From contig NZ_LZZT01000048.1 of assembly GCF_014170305.1 (NCBI RefSeq), positions 1 through 64,000 of the forward strand: 64,000 bases of DNA, in the 5' to 3' direction. Origin of the DNA: Achromobacter sp. UMC71 (GTDB taxonomy: Bacteria > Pseudomonadota > Gammaproteobacteria > Burkholderiales > Burkholderiaceae_B). The position numbers were made by a program, and so were the translations under genes. Of this stretch, positions 15,636 through 24,747 are shown in pieces. The notes beneath the pieces are model-generated. The model made no database searches. It was given only the letters and a program-made list of their open reading frames with translations, and was not told the origin of the DNA. The stretch's first letter is position 1, and every line of letters begins with the position of its first letter.

Positions 15636-16892
15636 TTACATTGGAATAGGGTCTGTAGCTGCGATCCAATCTGGAGGAATTTCCATTTCTCTGCCAGATT
15701 TACCCGTGTCTTCCATAAAAAGATTTAAGTGCTCTTTGTGCTGTTTTATTGCCCATGCCAAGCTCTGGAACTCAAATGCAACCCGCAGAAATGATTGCGT
15801 TGATACCCTAAACCCCCCGTCCAAAATATTTCCTGTGGCTGAAATTTGAGCATACCAATGCTCGTCCTGCAGGAAAATTATATGCAGACCATTTTTCTTA
15901 AATCTTCTCTTTATGACCTGGAAGTCTAAAAGAACCACTATGCTTAAATTTCCGTTGATGAAATTGTAGATATGCTCGGGATTTAGCGAAAGATGAAAAG
16001 GTGTATAGGGATGCCAATTCATTACTCTTTTATATTCGTTTAAATTGAGTATATGAATGTACTTTGAAGATATCTGGTCAAAAATTTCTTGCTTGAATTT
16101 TGTTATAGCTAGATAGTGAATTCCACTCTCTGGTGAAATATGGCTAGTGCCTTCTTCATAGGACTTACTTATGCAATCATTGATAGCTCGTAAGTGATAC
16201 TGTTCTTTTCCTATGTGTTCGCGTCTTATTACAGGACCTACGCCTCGGAAGTTTTCAGCCTCATCTTTGATGAAAAATCCATTTAGCTCATCTATTTTCT
16301 TAAGTTGCCTCTCCCCTCTTTTGTCAAGTTTATTTGATGTTTTTACTTCAATAGGATAGGGGTCATTATGACCTAGTAGGCATACATCGCCATGCCTTAG
16401 CGTATTTGTAAGGTCGCAAAGCACTGCAGGCACATTATTTTGAGCCGCCGCTTTTAGAAGCATTATTTCCGCTTTGATGCCTTCCTTTCCGGAAATAAAT
16501 CCGGCAGTTTCCTTTACATGATAATTTTCATCGTAAAGAAAGTGCTTTATTGCATATTTATCACAAAAATGAAATGCGATGCTATCTCCATACATCTTCC
16601 ATATATAAATTATATACTTATAGCCCTCTATTTTTTCATCAAATCTCTTTATAAGCCCTGTTATTTCTTTCGACCGCTCTTTGGTTGGTCTATCATTTGC
16701 TTTCTCAAGACGCAGTTTTCTAATTACTTCTTTTGTGAGAATAATTGATTTTTCTGCCTCTTTAATTTTTTTCAAAAGCAACAATTGAAAATCTACGATT
16801 GCTCCTGTCGGCAAATTCTTTCGTGTCTTGATAATGTGAAGCATCATTGTTAATTGCTCAAGGCTCTTCTTGTATCTACCGACCATTATCAT
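15636..16892 (-). CDS. Putative PD-(D/E)XK nuclease of unknown family, AT-rich
   Basis: The product is about 418 aa, basic and helical at the N terminus (about 1-110), with a likely nuclease core near 160-190: CDLTNTLRHGDVCLLG then PYPIEVKTSNKL, i.e. D...E-V-K spaced as in PD-(D/E)XK enzymes. No other known domain is visible. Base composition is far richer in A+T than everything around it, a sign of recent acquisition. It converges on gajB. The start codon ATG at 16892 directly follows ten G on the coding strand; a second ATG at 16886 lies 6 nt from the tract. A defence role is inferred from the motif and from its place beside Gabija. Confidence 0.55.
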   Translation of the reverse strand: MIMVGRYKKSLEQLTMMLHIIKTRKNLPTGAIVDFQLLLLKKIKEAEKSIILTKEVIRKLRLEKANDRPTKERSKEITGLIKRFDEKIEGYKYIIYIWKMYGDSIAFHFCDKYAIKHFLYDENYHVKETAGFISGKEGIKAEIMLLKAAAQNNVPAVLCDLTNTLRHGDVCLLGHNDPYPIEVKTSNKLDKRGERQLKKIDELNGFFIKDEAENFRGVGPVIRREHIGKEQYHLRAINDCISKSYEEGTSHISPESGIHYLAITKFKQEIFDQISSKYIHILNLNEYKRVMNWHPYTPFHLSLNPEHIYNFINGNLSIVVLLDFQVIKRRFKKNGLHIIFLQDEHWYAQISATGNILDGGFRVSTQSFLRVAFEFQSLAWAIKQHKEHLNLFMEDTGKSGREMEIPPDWIAATDPIPM

Positions 16893-16902
16893 CCCCCCCC
16901 CC
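16893..16902 (-). repeat. Homopolymer of ten G at a translation start
   Basis: Ten C on the plus strand (ten G on the coding strand) abut the start codon of the nuclease gene and are preceded on the coding strand by six T. Such tracts slip during replication and often cause phase variation; here a length change would alter the spacing of the G-rich ribosome site to the ATGs. Confidence 0.6.
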
Positions 16903-16919
16903 AAAAAAGCATGCTGCAA

Positions 16920-17203
16920 AACGTGTCATGAACTTACCACAAAGGCCGGCAGCCGTGCGGCTTGCGGCAGCCTTTAATAGCCCCGCAACAGGCGGCGAAA
17001 TCTCGCCGGATCCAAAGCTCCGTTCACCCAAAAAATAATTTTGATCTTATTTTAATCGTGGTGGAAAGATAACGCGGCGTTATTCTCGAAACACCGAGCT
17101 AAAAAAGCTGCTTACCGCCACCCCATCCTTTTCTGTGCTAATGAACAGATTGGAAGCGCGACAGAAAAGCTAGATTGCGCAGGTTTGGTGACCGCTTTGG
17201 GTC
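16920..17203. other. Intergenic region between nuclease gene and IS1182-type element
   Basis: I see no gene here. A GC-rich hairpin-like stretch (around 16942-16975) precedes an AT-rich stretch. This could hold the right end of the mobile element, but no copy of the tRNA-Leu 3' end is visible. Confidence 0.4.
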
Positions 17204-18887
17204 GAGGCTGTGTGAAAACACAAAAATCTATCAACGTCTCAGCAAGTTGGTCAGTAGATTGCGGATGAAGCCCTATTTCAGCAGCTTTTGGGAATAAGAG
17301 CGGTCTCACCTCTTTGGTGGCGTTTCTGAGCGCTTTGATGCCCTGATTTCACACCTAAAAAGGGCTCACCCACCCACCAGACGCATTGCAGCCATTGTCT
17401 TGTCAAACCCAAGAATGCAAAGTACTCGCTTGAGGTTGTAGGCCAGTACATTCAAGCTCATCTCGGTACTGACGTTGCGCAGCCGCTTGGTCAAAAAGTG
17501 CGTGTATCCCATCCAATTCTTGAGCGTGCCAAACACGTGCTCGACTGTCCTTCTTCTGACCATCATGGCGTCGGGCATTTGCTCCAAGCGCTGTTGTGCG
17601 CGCTCCAGCACATCTTCGTGCTCCCACCGACTGATGCGGCGGTAGTCACTGGGTGTGCATTGGGATTTCATCATGCATTGCGTGCAAGCACTGCTCCAGT
17701 AGCGTCGTATCTGCAGTCCATTCTCTTCGCGCGTGAAGCGGTAGGTAGCACGTTGTCCAGCAGGGCATTGGTACTCATCCTCGCTCTGGATGTAGACGAA
17801 ATCTGAACGGTCAAAGCGCCCTTGGGCTCGTGCACCTGATGTGTTGGGTTTGGGAAGAATGGCTGCAACGCCTGTGTCTTCACACGCTTTGATCTGCTCG
17901 CCGCTGTAGTAGCCACGATCCGCAATGGATTGCAGCTTGCGCTTTCCCATCGCCTTGCGTGCAGCCAGCGCCATTGATGCCAGAGCACTTCTGTCATGCC
18001 CCAGGTTGGTAACTTCCTGAGCAACGATGAGGTGATGTTTGGCATCCACCGCCACCTGAACGTTATAAGCCACCATGCCCGAGCCACGGCCACTGGTTGC
18101 CATGGAGCGCGCATCAGGGTCTGTCATTGATAGCTGCTTCTCAGGCAGTTCTTTGAGCTGCCCCTTCACTTGCTCGAGCACTTGCATTTGTTTGCGGAGC
18201 ATGGCGATCTTGTCTTGGAGTCGCGCGGTACGTGCTTCAAGTTCCACAGGCTGCGTGCGATCTGCCGTATCCAGGGCCGCCAGATAGCGCTGAATACTTT
18301 CTTCGATCTGCTGCTGACGCTTGTCTATCTTTCCCAAGGTAAAGTTTTTGTCACGCGCGTTGACGGCCTTGAACTTACTACCGTCAATTGCAACCAGCGC
18401 CTTGCTGAACAGCTTCAAATCACGGCAGAGCACCACAAATCGTCGGCACACATTGCGGATGCCCGGGCCGTTGTCCCGACGAAAGTCAGCAATCGTTTTA
18501 AAGTCAGGCGCCAAGCGTCCCGTGAGCCACATCAGCTCAACATTGCGCTGAGCCTCTCGCTCCAGGCGACGACTGGATTGGATGCGATTGAGGTATCCGT
18601 AGATGTAGACCTTGAGCAGCACTGCGGGGCGGTATGCCGGGCGCCCTGTGGCTGCTGGCGTTGATCCATCAAAGCCAAGTGAGAGCAGGTCCAGCTCTTC
18701 AACGAACGCATCGACAATGCGCACAGGGTTGTCTTCGCCCACAAAGTCATCGAGACATTCTGGCAGCAAGGTCACTTGCTCGCGGCTCTGGCCTTCAATG
18801 AATCTCTTCATAGGTCACCTCGCTCAAAACGGGTGCCGTGATTTTAATTTCTGAAGCGCCTTCAACCAAGCGTTTTCACACAGCCTC
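17204..18887 (-). mobile_element. IS1182-family insertion sequence (copy 1)
   Basis: Terminal inverted repeats GAGGCTGTGTGAAAAC (17204-17219) and GTTTTCACACAGCCTC (18872-18887) enclose one transposase gene. GGTC flanks both outer ends (17200-17203 and 18888-18891) and may be a 4-bp target duplication, although the related element at 62814 has the same GGTC on its left, so it could also be part of the preferred target. Confidence 0.8.
17366..18811 (-). CDS. IS1182-family DDE transposase
   Basis: The 481-aa transposase catalyses movement of the surrounding 1.68-kb element. Features of the family: an N-terminal DUF772-like region with GRPAYRPAVLLKVYIYGYL and a helical linker about 185-225, with acidic catalytic residues in VAIDGSKFKAVN (near 143) and SIADRGYYSGEQI (near 290), and C-terminal VRRRTVEHVFGTLKNWMG. 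A Cys cluster (CTQCMMKSQC) suggests metal binding. The gene appears intact and starts after a GAGGTGACC site. It is related to, but clearly diverged from, the broken copy at 62977, and more distant from the one at 31107. Confidence 0.9.
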   Translation of the reverse strand: MKRFIEGQSREQVTLLPECLDDFVGEDNPVRIVDAFVEELDLLSLGFDGSTPAATGRPAYRPAVLLKVYIYGYLNRIQSSRRLEREAQRNVELMWLTGRLAPDFKTIADFRRDNGPGIRNVCRRFVVLCRDLKLFSKALVAIDGSKFKAVNARDKNFTLGKIDKRQQQIEESIQRYLAALDTADRTQPVELEARTARLQDKIAMLRKQMQVLEQVKGQLKELPEKQLSMTDPDARSMATSGRGSGMVAYNVQVAVDAKHHLIVAQEVTNLGHDRSALASMALAARKAMGKRKLQSIADRGYYSGEQIKACEDTGVAAILPKPNTSGARAQGRFDRSDFVYIQSEDEYQCPAGQRATYRFTREENGLQIRRYWSSACTQCMMKSQCTPSDYRRISRWEHEDVLERAQQRLEQMPDAMMVRRRTVEHVFGTLKNWMGYTHFLTKRLRNVSTEMSLNVLAYNLKRVLCILGFDKTMAAMRLVGG

Positions 18888-18891
18888 GGTC

Positions 18892-19390
18892 GGAAGAGGT
18901 CTGCTGGCTCGACGTACTTTCCGCCCAGGTTACGGCCAACTTCAGTAAACCATGCTAAGAATCTGCCCCGGGTCCTACGTAGGGCGCGCGTCCATACGCC
19001 GTCCAATCGTCACATTCCTCGCGGCGTCTCAGCCTCTCGAATTCCGATTTCCCCGGTTCCGATAATGCCGCGATTTCGACATCTGGGCGGCCGGAGCCGG
19101 AGGCCGCCCGTTGGCGGGCGGCAGTGACGAGGTTCAGCGATCGCAGTTGTAAAAAGGTTGCCGCCTTCTTGACCCAGGGAATCTGGCGCATCCGTACCTG
19201 CCGAAGCTCAACAAGGACGTCACGGTTCGAAAAGATCATATGCAGTAATTCCCAATCCCAACAATTGACCAAATGTGGACTTCCGTCCACGCCTCCATCC
19301 TGGCATTGCGCCGCGAGCATGGAAAAAAGGACGTTCATCTCGTCCGGTAGCAAAGCGGTGCTTGAAGATAGACGAGCCAGGGCAAAGACC
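18892..19390. other. Non-coding stretch between IS element and response-regulator remnant
   Basis: Open frames on both strands have no recognisable motif. The sequence is probably chromosomal debris left after insertion events; I see no gene. Confidence 0.4.
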
Positions 19391-19738
19391 TTAGCGTTTA
19401 GGTACTCCCGCAGTCGCCGAGTCGGGCGCGAGCAGCACGTGCGTCAAAGTTTCAAGCGAATACGGTTTCTGCATCACCGGAAACGGGACGACCTCTTGGC
19501 CACTGATTGCGTCACTGTACCCGCTGGCGAGTACCACCCGTATGTCAGGCCATTGCGCTCGAATACGGCGACCCAATTCAACGCCATTCACACCAGGCAG
19601 GACGACGTCGAGGATCGCGATGTCACAGCCCCCCTTCCCTCCGTCAGATGCGCCAGCGCAGCCTCCGCGTCGAGAAGCCAGGTCGCATCTTGGCCCATGT
19701 CCTTTAACATCGAGACCACCACCTCGCCCACCGGCTCA
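19391..19738 (-). pseudogene. CheY-like receiver domain, truncated and frameshifted
   Basis: On the minus strand the N-terminal part reads [27 protein letters not shown], then after a run of six G near 19640 the frame changes to CDIAILDVVLPGVNGVELG, RVVLASGYSD and QKPYSLETL. This is a receiver domain with the phosphoacceptor Asp in LDVVLPG and the Lys in QKPY. The usual beginning (VVDDE) is missing where the istB fragment starts. The gene was probably a response regulator or the receiver of a hybrid histidine kinase, interrupted by an IS21 element and then frameshifted. Confidence 0.65.
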
Positions 19739-19740
19739 TG

Positions 19741-20055
19741 CACTCGCACGTCGTTACTCTCGACGAACTCGGGTATCTGCCATTCAGCCAAGCCGGCGGC
19801 GCGCTGCTGTTCCACCTCATCAGCAAGCTCTACGAGCACACAAGCCTCATCATCACCACCAATCTCAGCTTCGCTGAATGGGCAAACATATTTGGGGACG
19901 CAAAAATGACGACTGCTTTGCTCGACCGACTCACCCACCACTGCCACATCGTCGAGACCGGCAACGACAGCTACCGATTCAAAAACAGCAGCACACAGCC
20001 CAAAAAGGAGCGTAAAACAGCCGAATCTGTAGCAACCCTGACCCAATCAAATTAG
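19741..20055 (+). pseudogene. istB: istB C-terminal fragment (IS21 family remnant)
   Basis: About 104 residues match the C-terminal part of the IS21 helper ATPase Ist[18 protein letters not shown] (Walker B region), [37 protein letters not shown]. The Walker A half and the transposase IstA are missing. Immediately downstream is a double GGGTCAGTTT-type sequence (about 20054-20090), as at IS21-family ends. The fragment abuts the truncated receiver gene, so it marks an old insertion with later deletion. Confidence 0.75.
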
Positions 20056-20163
20056 GGCTGGGTCAGTTTTCGATGCAAACGCTGGGTCAGTTTGGGACTT
20101 CACTGCGTTGTGTGGGTTGGCAGGAGACGACCAAGATGAGCGTTGATGCGGTTAAATGTGCGC

Positions 20164-21381
20164 ATGAACGACTCAAATCTCTACGCAAAGATTTTGGGCT
20201 TGCGCAAGCCGTGGCGAGTATTGACCATTACGGTCAGCGAGGCTTTGAAGACCATCACAGTGTTCATCGGGCCGGAGCCAGGCAGCCGGTTACGCTGCCC
20301 GCATTGCCGGCAGATCTGCCCCGGCTACGACAGTCGAGCACGTCGCTGGCGGCACTTGGATACCTGCGAGTATCAGACCTGGATAGAGGCCGATGTTCCG
20401 CGGGTGCAATGTCCTGAGCATGGTTGTGTGCAGGTCGGCATCGCCTGGGCCGGCAGCCATAGCCGATACACCAAGAAGTTCGAGATGATGGTGCTGGACT
20501 GGTTGCGCGAGACGACCATCCTCGCGGTCAGCCGCCGTCTGGGGTTAAGTTGGAGCGCGATTGACGGCATTCTGCGTCGGGCGGTAACCCGGGGCATAGA
20601 TCGGCGCCGAGTCGCCAACGATGCCCATATTTGCGTCGATGAGGTCGCGTTTGCCAAGGGGCGGGATTACGTGACGATCGTTTCGTCGGCGCAGCGTGTG
20701 CTGGCGGTGGAAGACGGACGGGCTGCCGAAAGTCTGCGCCGTTACTTCAAAGTTCTGGGGCGCAAACGCTGCGAACGGCTTGAGTCCGTGTCAATGGACA
20801 TGAGCGGGGCGTACATCAAAGCCGCGCTCGACAGCTTGCCCGATGCGCGAGAGAAGGTGGCGTTCGATCACTTCCACGTAGCCAAGGCGCTCAGTGAGGC
20901 AGTGGACAACACCCGCAAAAGCGAACTACACCGGGTTGACTATGGTCTGCGCCGGGAAATCCATCGCAGTCGCTACGACTGGCTGCGACGCGGCACACAC
21001 CTGTCAGATTTTGGCCGCGAGCGGATGCAAGCGCTGTCAGTCAGCCTACTGGATACGGCTATGGTCTGGATGCTCAAGGAAAAGGCGCGCGAGATCTGGC
21101 ATACAGGCTACCACCCGAGACAATCAGCCAAAACGTGGCAAGTGTGGATCCAGGCGGCTCGCCAAACGGGCATCACAGCATTGCGCGGCGTGGCCAACCA
21201 GATCGAGGCGCGGCTCTGGGGCATCCTCAACGCCATGCGGCTCAGGGTATCCAATGCCAGAGCCGAAGCCCTAAACAGCCAGATCCGGGCGATGCGCGTG
21301 AAGGCAAGGGGTTATCGCAACAAAGCGCGGTTCATGCTTGGCATTCTGTTCCACTATGGCAAGCTGAATATGGCTCACTAA
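20164..21381 (+). CDS. ISL3-family transposase (IS1001-like)
   Basis: The transposase of about 405 aa has the N-terminal zinc-binding motif RCPHCRQIC and later CPEHGC typical of ISL3 family proteins. The central helix-turn-helix VSRRLGLSWSAIDGILR follows, then a DDE domain with CVDEVAF, SMDMSGAY and, at the C-terminal end, NARAEALNSQIRAM. The size matches IS1001 of Bordetella. I use the ATG at 20164 (MNDSNLYAKILGL); ATG at 20146 and TTG at 20143 are in frame. The transposase looks intact; I could not define its terminal repeats with confidence. It sits between the IS21 remnant and the lactonase operon. Confidence 0.88.
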   Translation: MNDSNLYAKILGLRKPWRVLTITVSEALKTITVFIGPEPGSRLRCPHCRQICPGYDSRARRWRHLDTCEYQTWIEADVPRVQCPEHGCVQVGIAWAGSHSRYTKKFEMMVLDWLRETTILAVSRRLGLSWSAIDGILRRAVTRGIDRRRVANDAHICVDEVAFAKGRDYVTIVSSAQRVLAVEDGRAAESLRRYFKVLGRKRCERLESVSMDMSGAYIKAALDSLPDAREKVAFDHFHVAKALSEAVDNTRKSELHRVDYGLRREIHRSRYDWLRRGTHLSDFGRERMQALSVSLLDTAMVWMLKEKAREIWHTGYHPRQSAKTWQVWIQAARQTGITALRGVANQIEARLWGILNAMRLRVSNARAEALNSQIRAMRVKARGYRNKARFMLGILFHYGKLNMAH

Positions 21382-21396
21382 CATTTTTAATGTAGA

Positions 21397-21699
21397 TCAG
21401 CGTCTACACACGAAGAAACCTACGATTAGCATTCCGATTAAGGTTCCGCCTATAGCCAGCGCTGCGCGCTCAGCACGCTCGGAACCGTGAAAATACAAAA
21501 TGCATGAGGCCGCAGCGGTAACGGCAATTAGAAGGCCTAGGATAAATGGGCGCCAATTGTTCCGAAACGCACAGCACACCCCGCGCAAGGCAAATCTAAG
21601 TTTGCTCATGGGCTTCTGCGAAAAGAAATGGCCGGGATTTGATTCTGCCAAACATTCCGCCAGTGGAACAGTCTTTTCCGGTGGCGAGTCTAATCGCAA
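21397..21699 (-). CDS. Small hypothetical membrane protein
   Basis: The frame is 100 codons with two hydrophobic helices (about 52-70 and 80-97). An in-frame ATG at 21609 would give a 70-aa form beginning MSKLRFALRG, which looks like the more natural protein. The segment before the first helix faintly resembles the start of diacylglycerol-kinase-type proteins, but too little remains to claim this. It converges on the ISL3 transposase, 15 bp apart, and may be a remnant. Confidence 0.3.
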   Translation of the reverse strand: MRLDSPPEKTVPLAECLAESNPGHFFSQKPMSKLRFALRGVCCAFRNNWRPFILGLLIAVTAAASCILYFHGSERAERAALAIGGTLIGMLIVGFFVCRR

Positions 21700-22474
21700 A
21701 AATTCAGATTTACTGCGGGGGAACCTACCTTTGGGTAGATCAGAGATGAATATCTCACGCGACCGAGTTTTTACAGAGGCCGCTGCGCCAATCGTGGCAA
21801 TGAGAACTAGGCTTTTATGCCCAAGATCTCAATTCTGATTCCCCCATTCGCCCTATTAACTCGTTCTTGGGAGCTAATCCGAAGACCCACACAGATGGGT
21901 GAAGACCCGTCAGTTTTCAGTGCAAACCAACAGACACTCTAGTGATGCCCCCCCGAGGCGTCCAATTTAAAAGATTGAATCCACTATCTGCATCCTCGAT
22001 AGGCACGTTGCATGAGGAGCACCCCATAGAGAAAAGGCACGACCATCCAGGAAGACGGCATCTAGTCCAGTGACGCTGCTGGCACGATCCCGGACACCGC
22101 TGCCGCGCCCGCCTTCGGCCGGCTGCCGAAAGCATCTCCCCTGCGGCCGAGTCGTTGATACCTCCATGAGGCAAATTTCCATTCGCTTGTCCGCAAGAGA
22201 TTGAACTGCTTCAACGCAGCCACGGTCAACTGTGCGCGTTTGCGAGAAAGCTTGATTCCAACACCTAGGACCTCTTAGACGGTTCGCGCGACAACGAGCT
22301 TTATCTGTACACATAAGACAAAGCTGGGAACGATCACCCCGCCTAGGGATTTCCCTAAGACTTCGCTAGAACAGCAGAGTTTCGAGCAAAGAAACCCGGA
22401 GCAGACCTAAAAGACCGCTTTGCACACGTTCAATTTTCGGATTAATCTAATCACAAAATACATTAGAGGATCCG
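21700..22474. other. 775-bp region without a recognisable gene
   Basis: Short frames on both strands carry no known motif. Composition changes across it from moderate to high GC. The promoter for the following lactonase operon must lie in its right part. Confidence 0.4.
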
Positions 22475-23542
22475 ATGGAGACACAACCGAATCAACGGTG
22501 GCGCTCGGGAGCCGTCCTATACACCGGCTGTAGAAGCTCTACCGCTCGACAGGGCCGAGGCAGGGGTATCGGGGTATTCGCCCTCGCCGGCCCACGCCAG
22601 TTGGCTCCGTTGGGCGAGCAGGCAACGCCGGAAAATCCGTCCTATCTAGCATTTGGCCTCAGCGGTCGCGTGCTTTATGCCGCGCATGGCGATGGCACGA
22701 CGGTCAGCGCATACCAGGTAGCGGAGGACGGCGGGCTAGCACCTATCGGCCTGAGGGACTGCGGCGGCAGAAATCCCGTGCATCTGCTGGTAAGCCGATC
22801 AGGACGCTGGATGATGGTGGCGAACTACGCCACCGGAACCCTCAGCGCGTTGCCCATTCTTGCCGACGGCGCATTGGGGCCCGTTGCGTCGTCGCTCGCC
22901 TTGCCCGGAGACGCCGGGCCGCATCGCACGCAGCAAACGGGTGCTCACCCGCACCAGCTTGTCTACCACCCTGCGAGCGACTGGATCGCGGTGCCGGACA
23001 AAGGCACGGACGCCATCCATACCGTGCGCATCGACGAGGCAACTGGCGCATTGCAATGGCAAGGCAACGCGCGCCTACCCGCCGGCAGCGGCCCTCGCCA
23101 CCTCGTTTTCAGCCCCGACGGCGCCACTGCATGGATCACGCTGGAACTGTCCAGCCAGGTTCTTGCCGCCGCCGTATGCCCCGACAGCGGCACGTTCACC
23201 CCCACGCAGCGGTTATCGACCCTGCCGGACACCTACACGGGCGACAACACCGCCGCCGGCATTGTGTTGCTGTCCGATGACCGCCTGTTTGTTTCCAACC
23301 GAGGCCACGGCAGCGTCGTTGCGTTCAGCGTCCAAGGGGGCCGAATGACGTCCCCACGCTGGTACCTCACGCATGGCACGATTCCTCGCTTCATTACGGC
23401 GACGCCTGATCAGCAGCGCCTGTGGGTCGCCAACGAAGACAGCGATGTCATCGAGTGCCTGGATGGTGCAGGCCCGCTTCAACCGATCGTTCATACCGGC
23501 AGCCCAGTCTGCATCGTATTCAAGCCCGGAGTTTCAGCATGA
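22475..23542 (+). CDS. Lactonase-family beta-propeller protein
   Basis: The 355-aa protein has the repeated blade pattern of the 6-phosphogluconolactonase-type (YbhE/Pgl) family. Landmarks are GIGVFALAG, ENPSYLAFGLSGRVLYAAHG, GRNPVHLLVSRSGRWMMVAN, GAHPHQLVYHP, GSGPRHLVFSPDG and IPRFITATPDQQRLWVAN. It probably hydrolyses a sugar or organic lactone; no signal peptide is visible. It starts after AGAGGA and its stop overlaps the PrpF-family gene (ATGA), so it leads an operon with an isomerase, an aconitase and a citrate-type transporter. That context suggests a lactone of a polycarboxylic acid as substrate, an inference. Confidence 0.82.
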   Translation: METQPNQRWRSGAVLYTGCRSSTARQGRGRGIGVFALAGPRQLAPLGEQATPENPSYLAFGLSGRVLYAAHGDGTTVSAYQVAEDGGLAPIGLRDCGGRNPVHLLVSRSGRWMMVANYATGTLSALPILADGALGPVASSLALPGDAGPHRTQQTGAHPHQLVYHPASDWIAVPDKGTDAIHTVRIDEATGALQWQGNARLPAGSGPRHLVFSPDGATAWITLELSSQVLAAAVCPDSGTFTPTQRLSTLPDTYTGDNTAAGIVLLSDDRLFVSNRGHGSVVAFSVQGGRMTSPRWYLTHGTIPRFITATPDQQRLWVANEDSDVIECLDGAGPLQPIVHTGSPVCIVFKPGVSA

Positions 23543-24735
23543 CCCAGCCCCCCCTTCCCCGCCAAGCCCCAATCCGTGCCACCTACATGCGCGGCGGCAC
23601 CAGCAAAGGCGTGTTTTTCACGCTTGACGACCTTCCTGCCTGCGCACGCCGCCCCGGCGCGCTCCGCGACGCGCTGATGCTGCGCGTGAGCGGCAGCCCG
23701 GACCCATATGGCAAGCAGATCGACGGTATGGGCGCCGCCACATCGAGCACCAGCAAAGTCGTGATCGTCAGCCGCAGCGAGCGCGACGACTGCGATGTGG
23801 ACTACCTGTTCGGCGCCGTCGCCATCGAAGATGCGGTAGTGGACTGGAGCGGCAATTGCGGCAACCTCAGCTCGGCCGTCGGCCCGTTCGCAATCCAGCG
23901 CGGGCTAGTCGATGCCCCAGCCGAGGGCTGGGCGACTGTTCGCATCTGGCAAGCGAATATCCAGAAGCGAATCGTGGCGCACGTTCCCGTCAGTGGAGGC
24001 CAGGTGGTGGAACTGGGTGACTTCACGCTGGACGGCGTGACGTTCCCCGCGGCGCAAGTCAAGCTCGAGTTCCTGGATCCCGGCGCCGATGACGATAGCG
24101 AAGGCGGCGCCATGTTTCCCACGGGCAACCGTATTGATACCTTGCGAGTGCCCGGGGTTGGCGATGTACAGGCAACGCTGATCAACGCCGGTAACCCGAC
24201 GATCTTCGTCGCTGCCTCGGCGCTCGGTTTGCAGGGCAACGAATTGCAGCAGGACGTCAACAACAACGCCGAACTGTTGGCCCGCTGCGAAGCGATCCGT
24301 GCACATGCCACGGTTGCGATGGGCCTGGCCGCCAGCGCTCAGGAAGCGACCGAGAAGCGCCCGCATACACCCAAACTTGCCTTCGTCGCCAAGCCCACCG
24401 GCTACATCGCGTCCGATGGCAAACCCGTCGATACCGCATCCATCGACATCTGCGCGCGAATTCTATCGATGGGCAAGCTGCACCACGCCATGACAGGCAC
24501 CGGCGCCGTCGCTATCGCGGTTGCCGCGTCGATTCCCGGCACTCAGGTGTCCGAACTGCTGGACAACGCCGCCCGTTCGGAGATCCGCTTCGGGCATCCA
24601 TCCGGCACCTTGGCGGTCGGCGCGCAGGCAGTGCAGCGCGACGGCGAGTGGGTGGTCGAAAAAGCCCAGATGAGCCGGTCGGCGCGTCGCCTGATGGACG
24701 GCCAGGTCTACGTGCCCGCATCCCTTGTTCTGTAA
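23539..24735 (+). CDS. PrpF-family isomerase (aconitate isomerase/4-oxalomesaconate tautomerase-like)
   Basis: The product has about 398 aa. It has the diaminopimelate-epimerase-like fold of the PrpF family: YMRGGTSKGVFF at the N terminus, GKQIDGMGAATSSTSKV, DWSGNCGNLSSAVGPFA (with the conserved Cys of the NCGN turn), FPTGN and INAGNPTIFV. Members move double bonds or change cis/trans geometry in aconitate, methylaconitate or oxalomesaconate. The next gene is an aconitase and a CitMHS transporter follows, so trans-aconitate to cis-aconitate isomerisation is the best guess. It is coupled to the lactonase by a 4-bp overlap. Confidence 0.85.
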   Translation: MTQPPLPRQAPIRATYMRGGTSKGVFFTLDDLPACARRPGALRDALMLRVSGSPDPYGKQIDGMGAATSSTSKVVIVSRSERDDCDVDYLFGAVAIEDAVVDWSGNCGNLSSAVGPFAIQRGLVDAPAEGWATVRIWQANIQKRIVAHVPVSGGQVVELGDFTLDGVTFPAAQVKLEFLDPGADDDSEGGAMFPTGNRIDTLRVPGVGDVQATLINAGNPTIFVAASALGLQGNELQQDVNNNAELLARCEAIRAHATVAMGLAASAQEATEKRPHTPKLAFVAKPTGYIASDGKPVDTASIDICARILSMGKLHHAMTGTGAVAIAVAASIPGTQVSELLDNAARSEIRFGHPSGTLAVGAQAVQRDGEWVVEKAQMSRSARRLMDGQVYVPASLVL

Positions 24736-24747
24736 TTACCACGCATC

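Noticed and set aside
21397-21609. Diacylglycerol-kinase-like protein
   Set aside because: Only a short N-terminal resemblance; the catalytic motifs of that family are absent.
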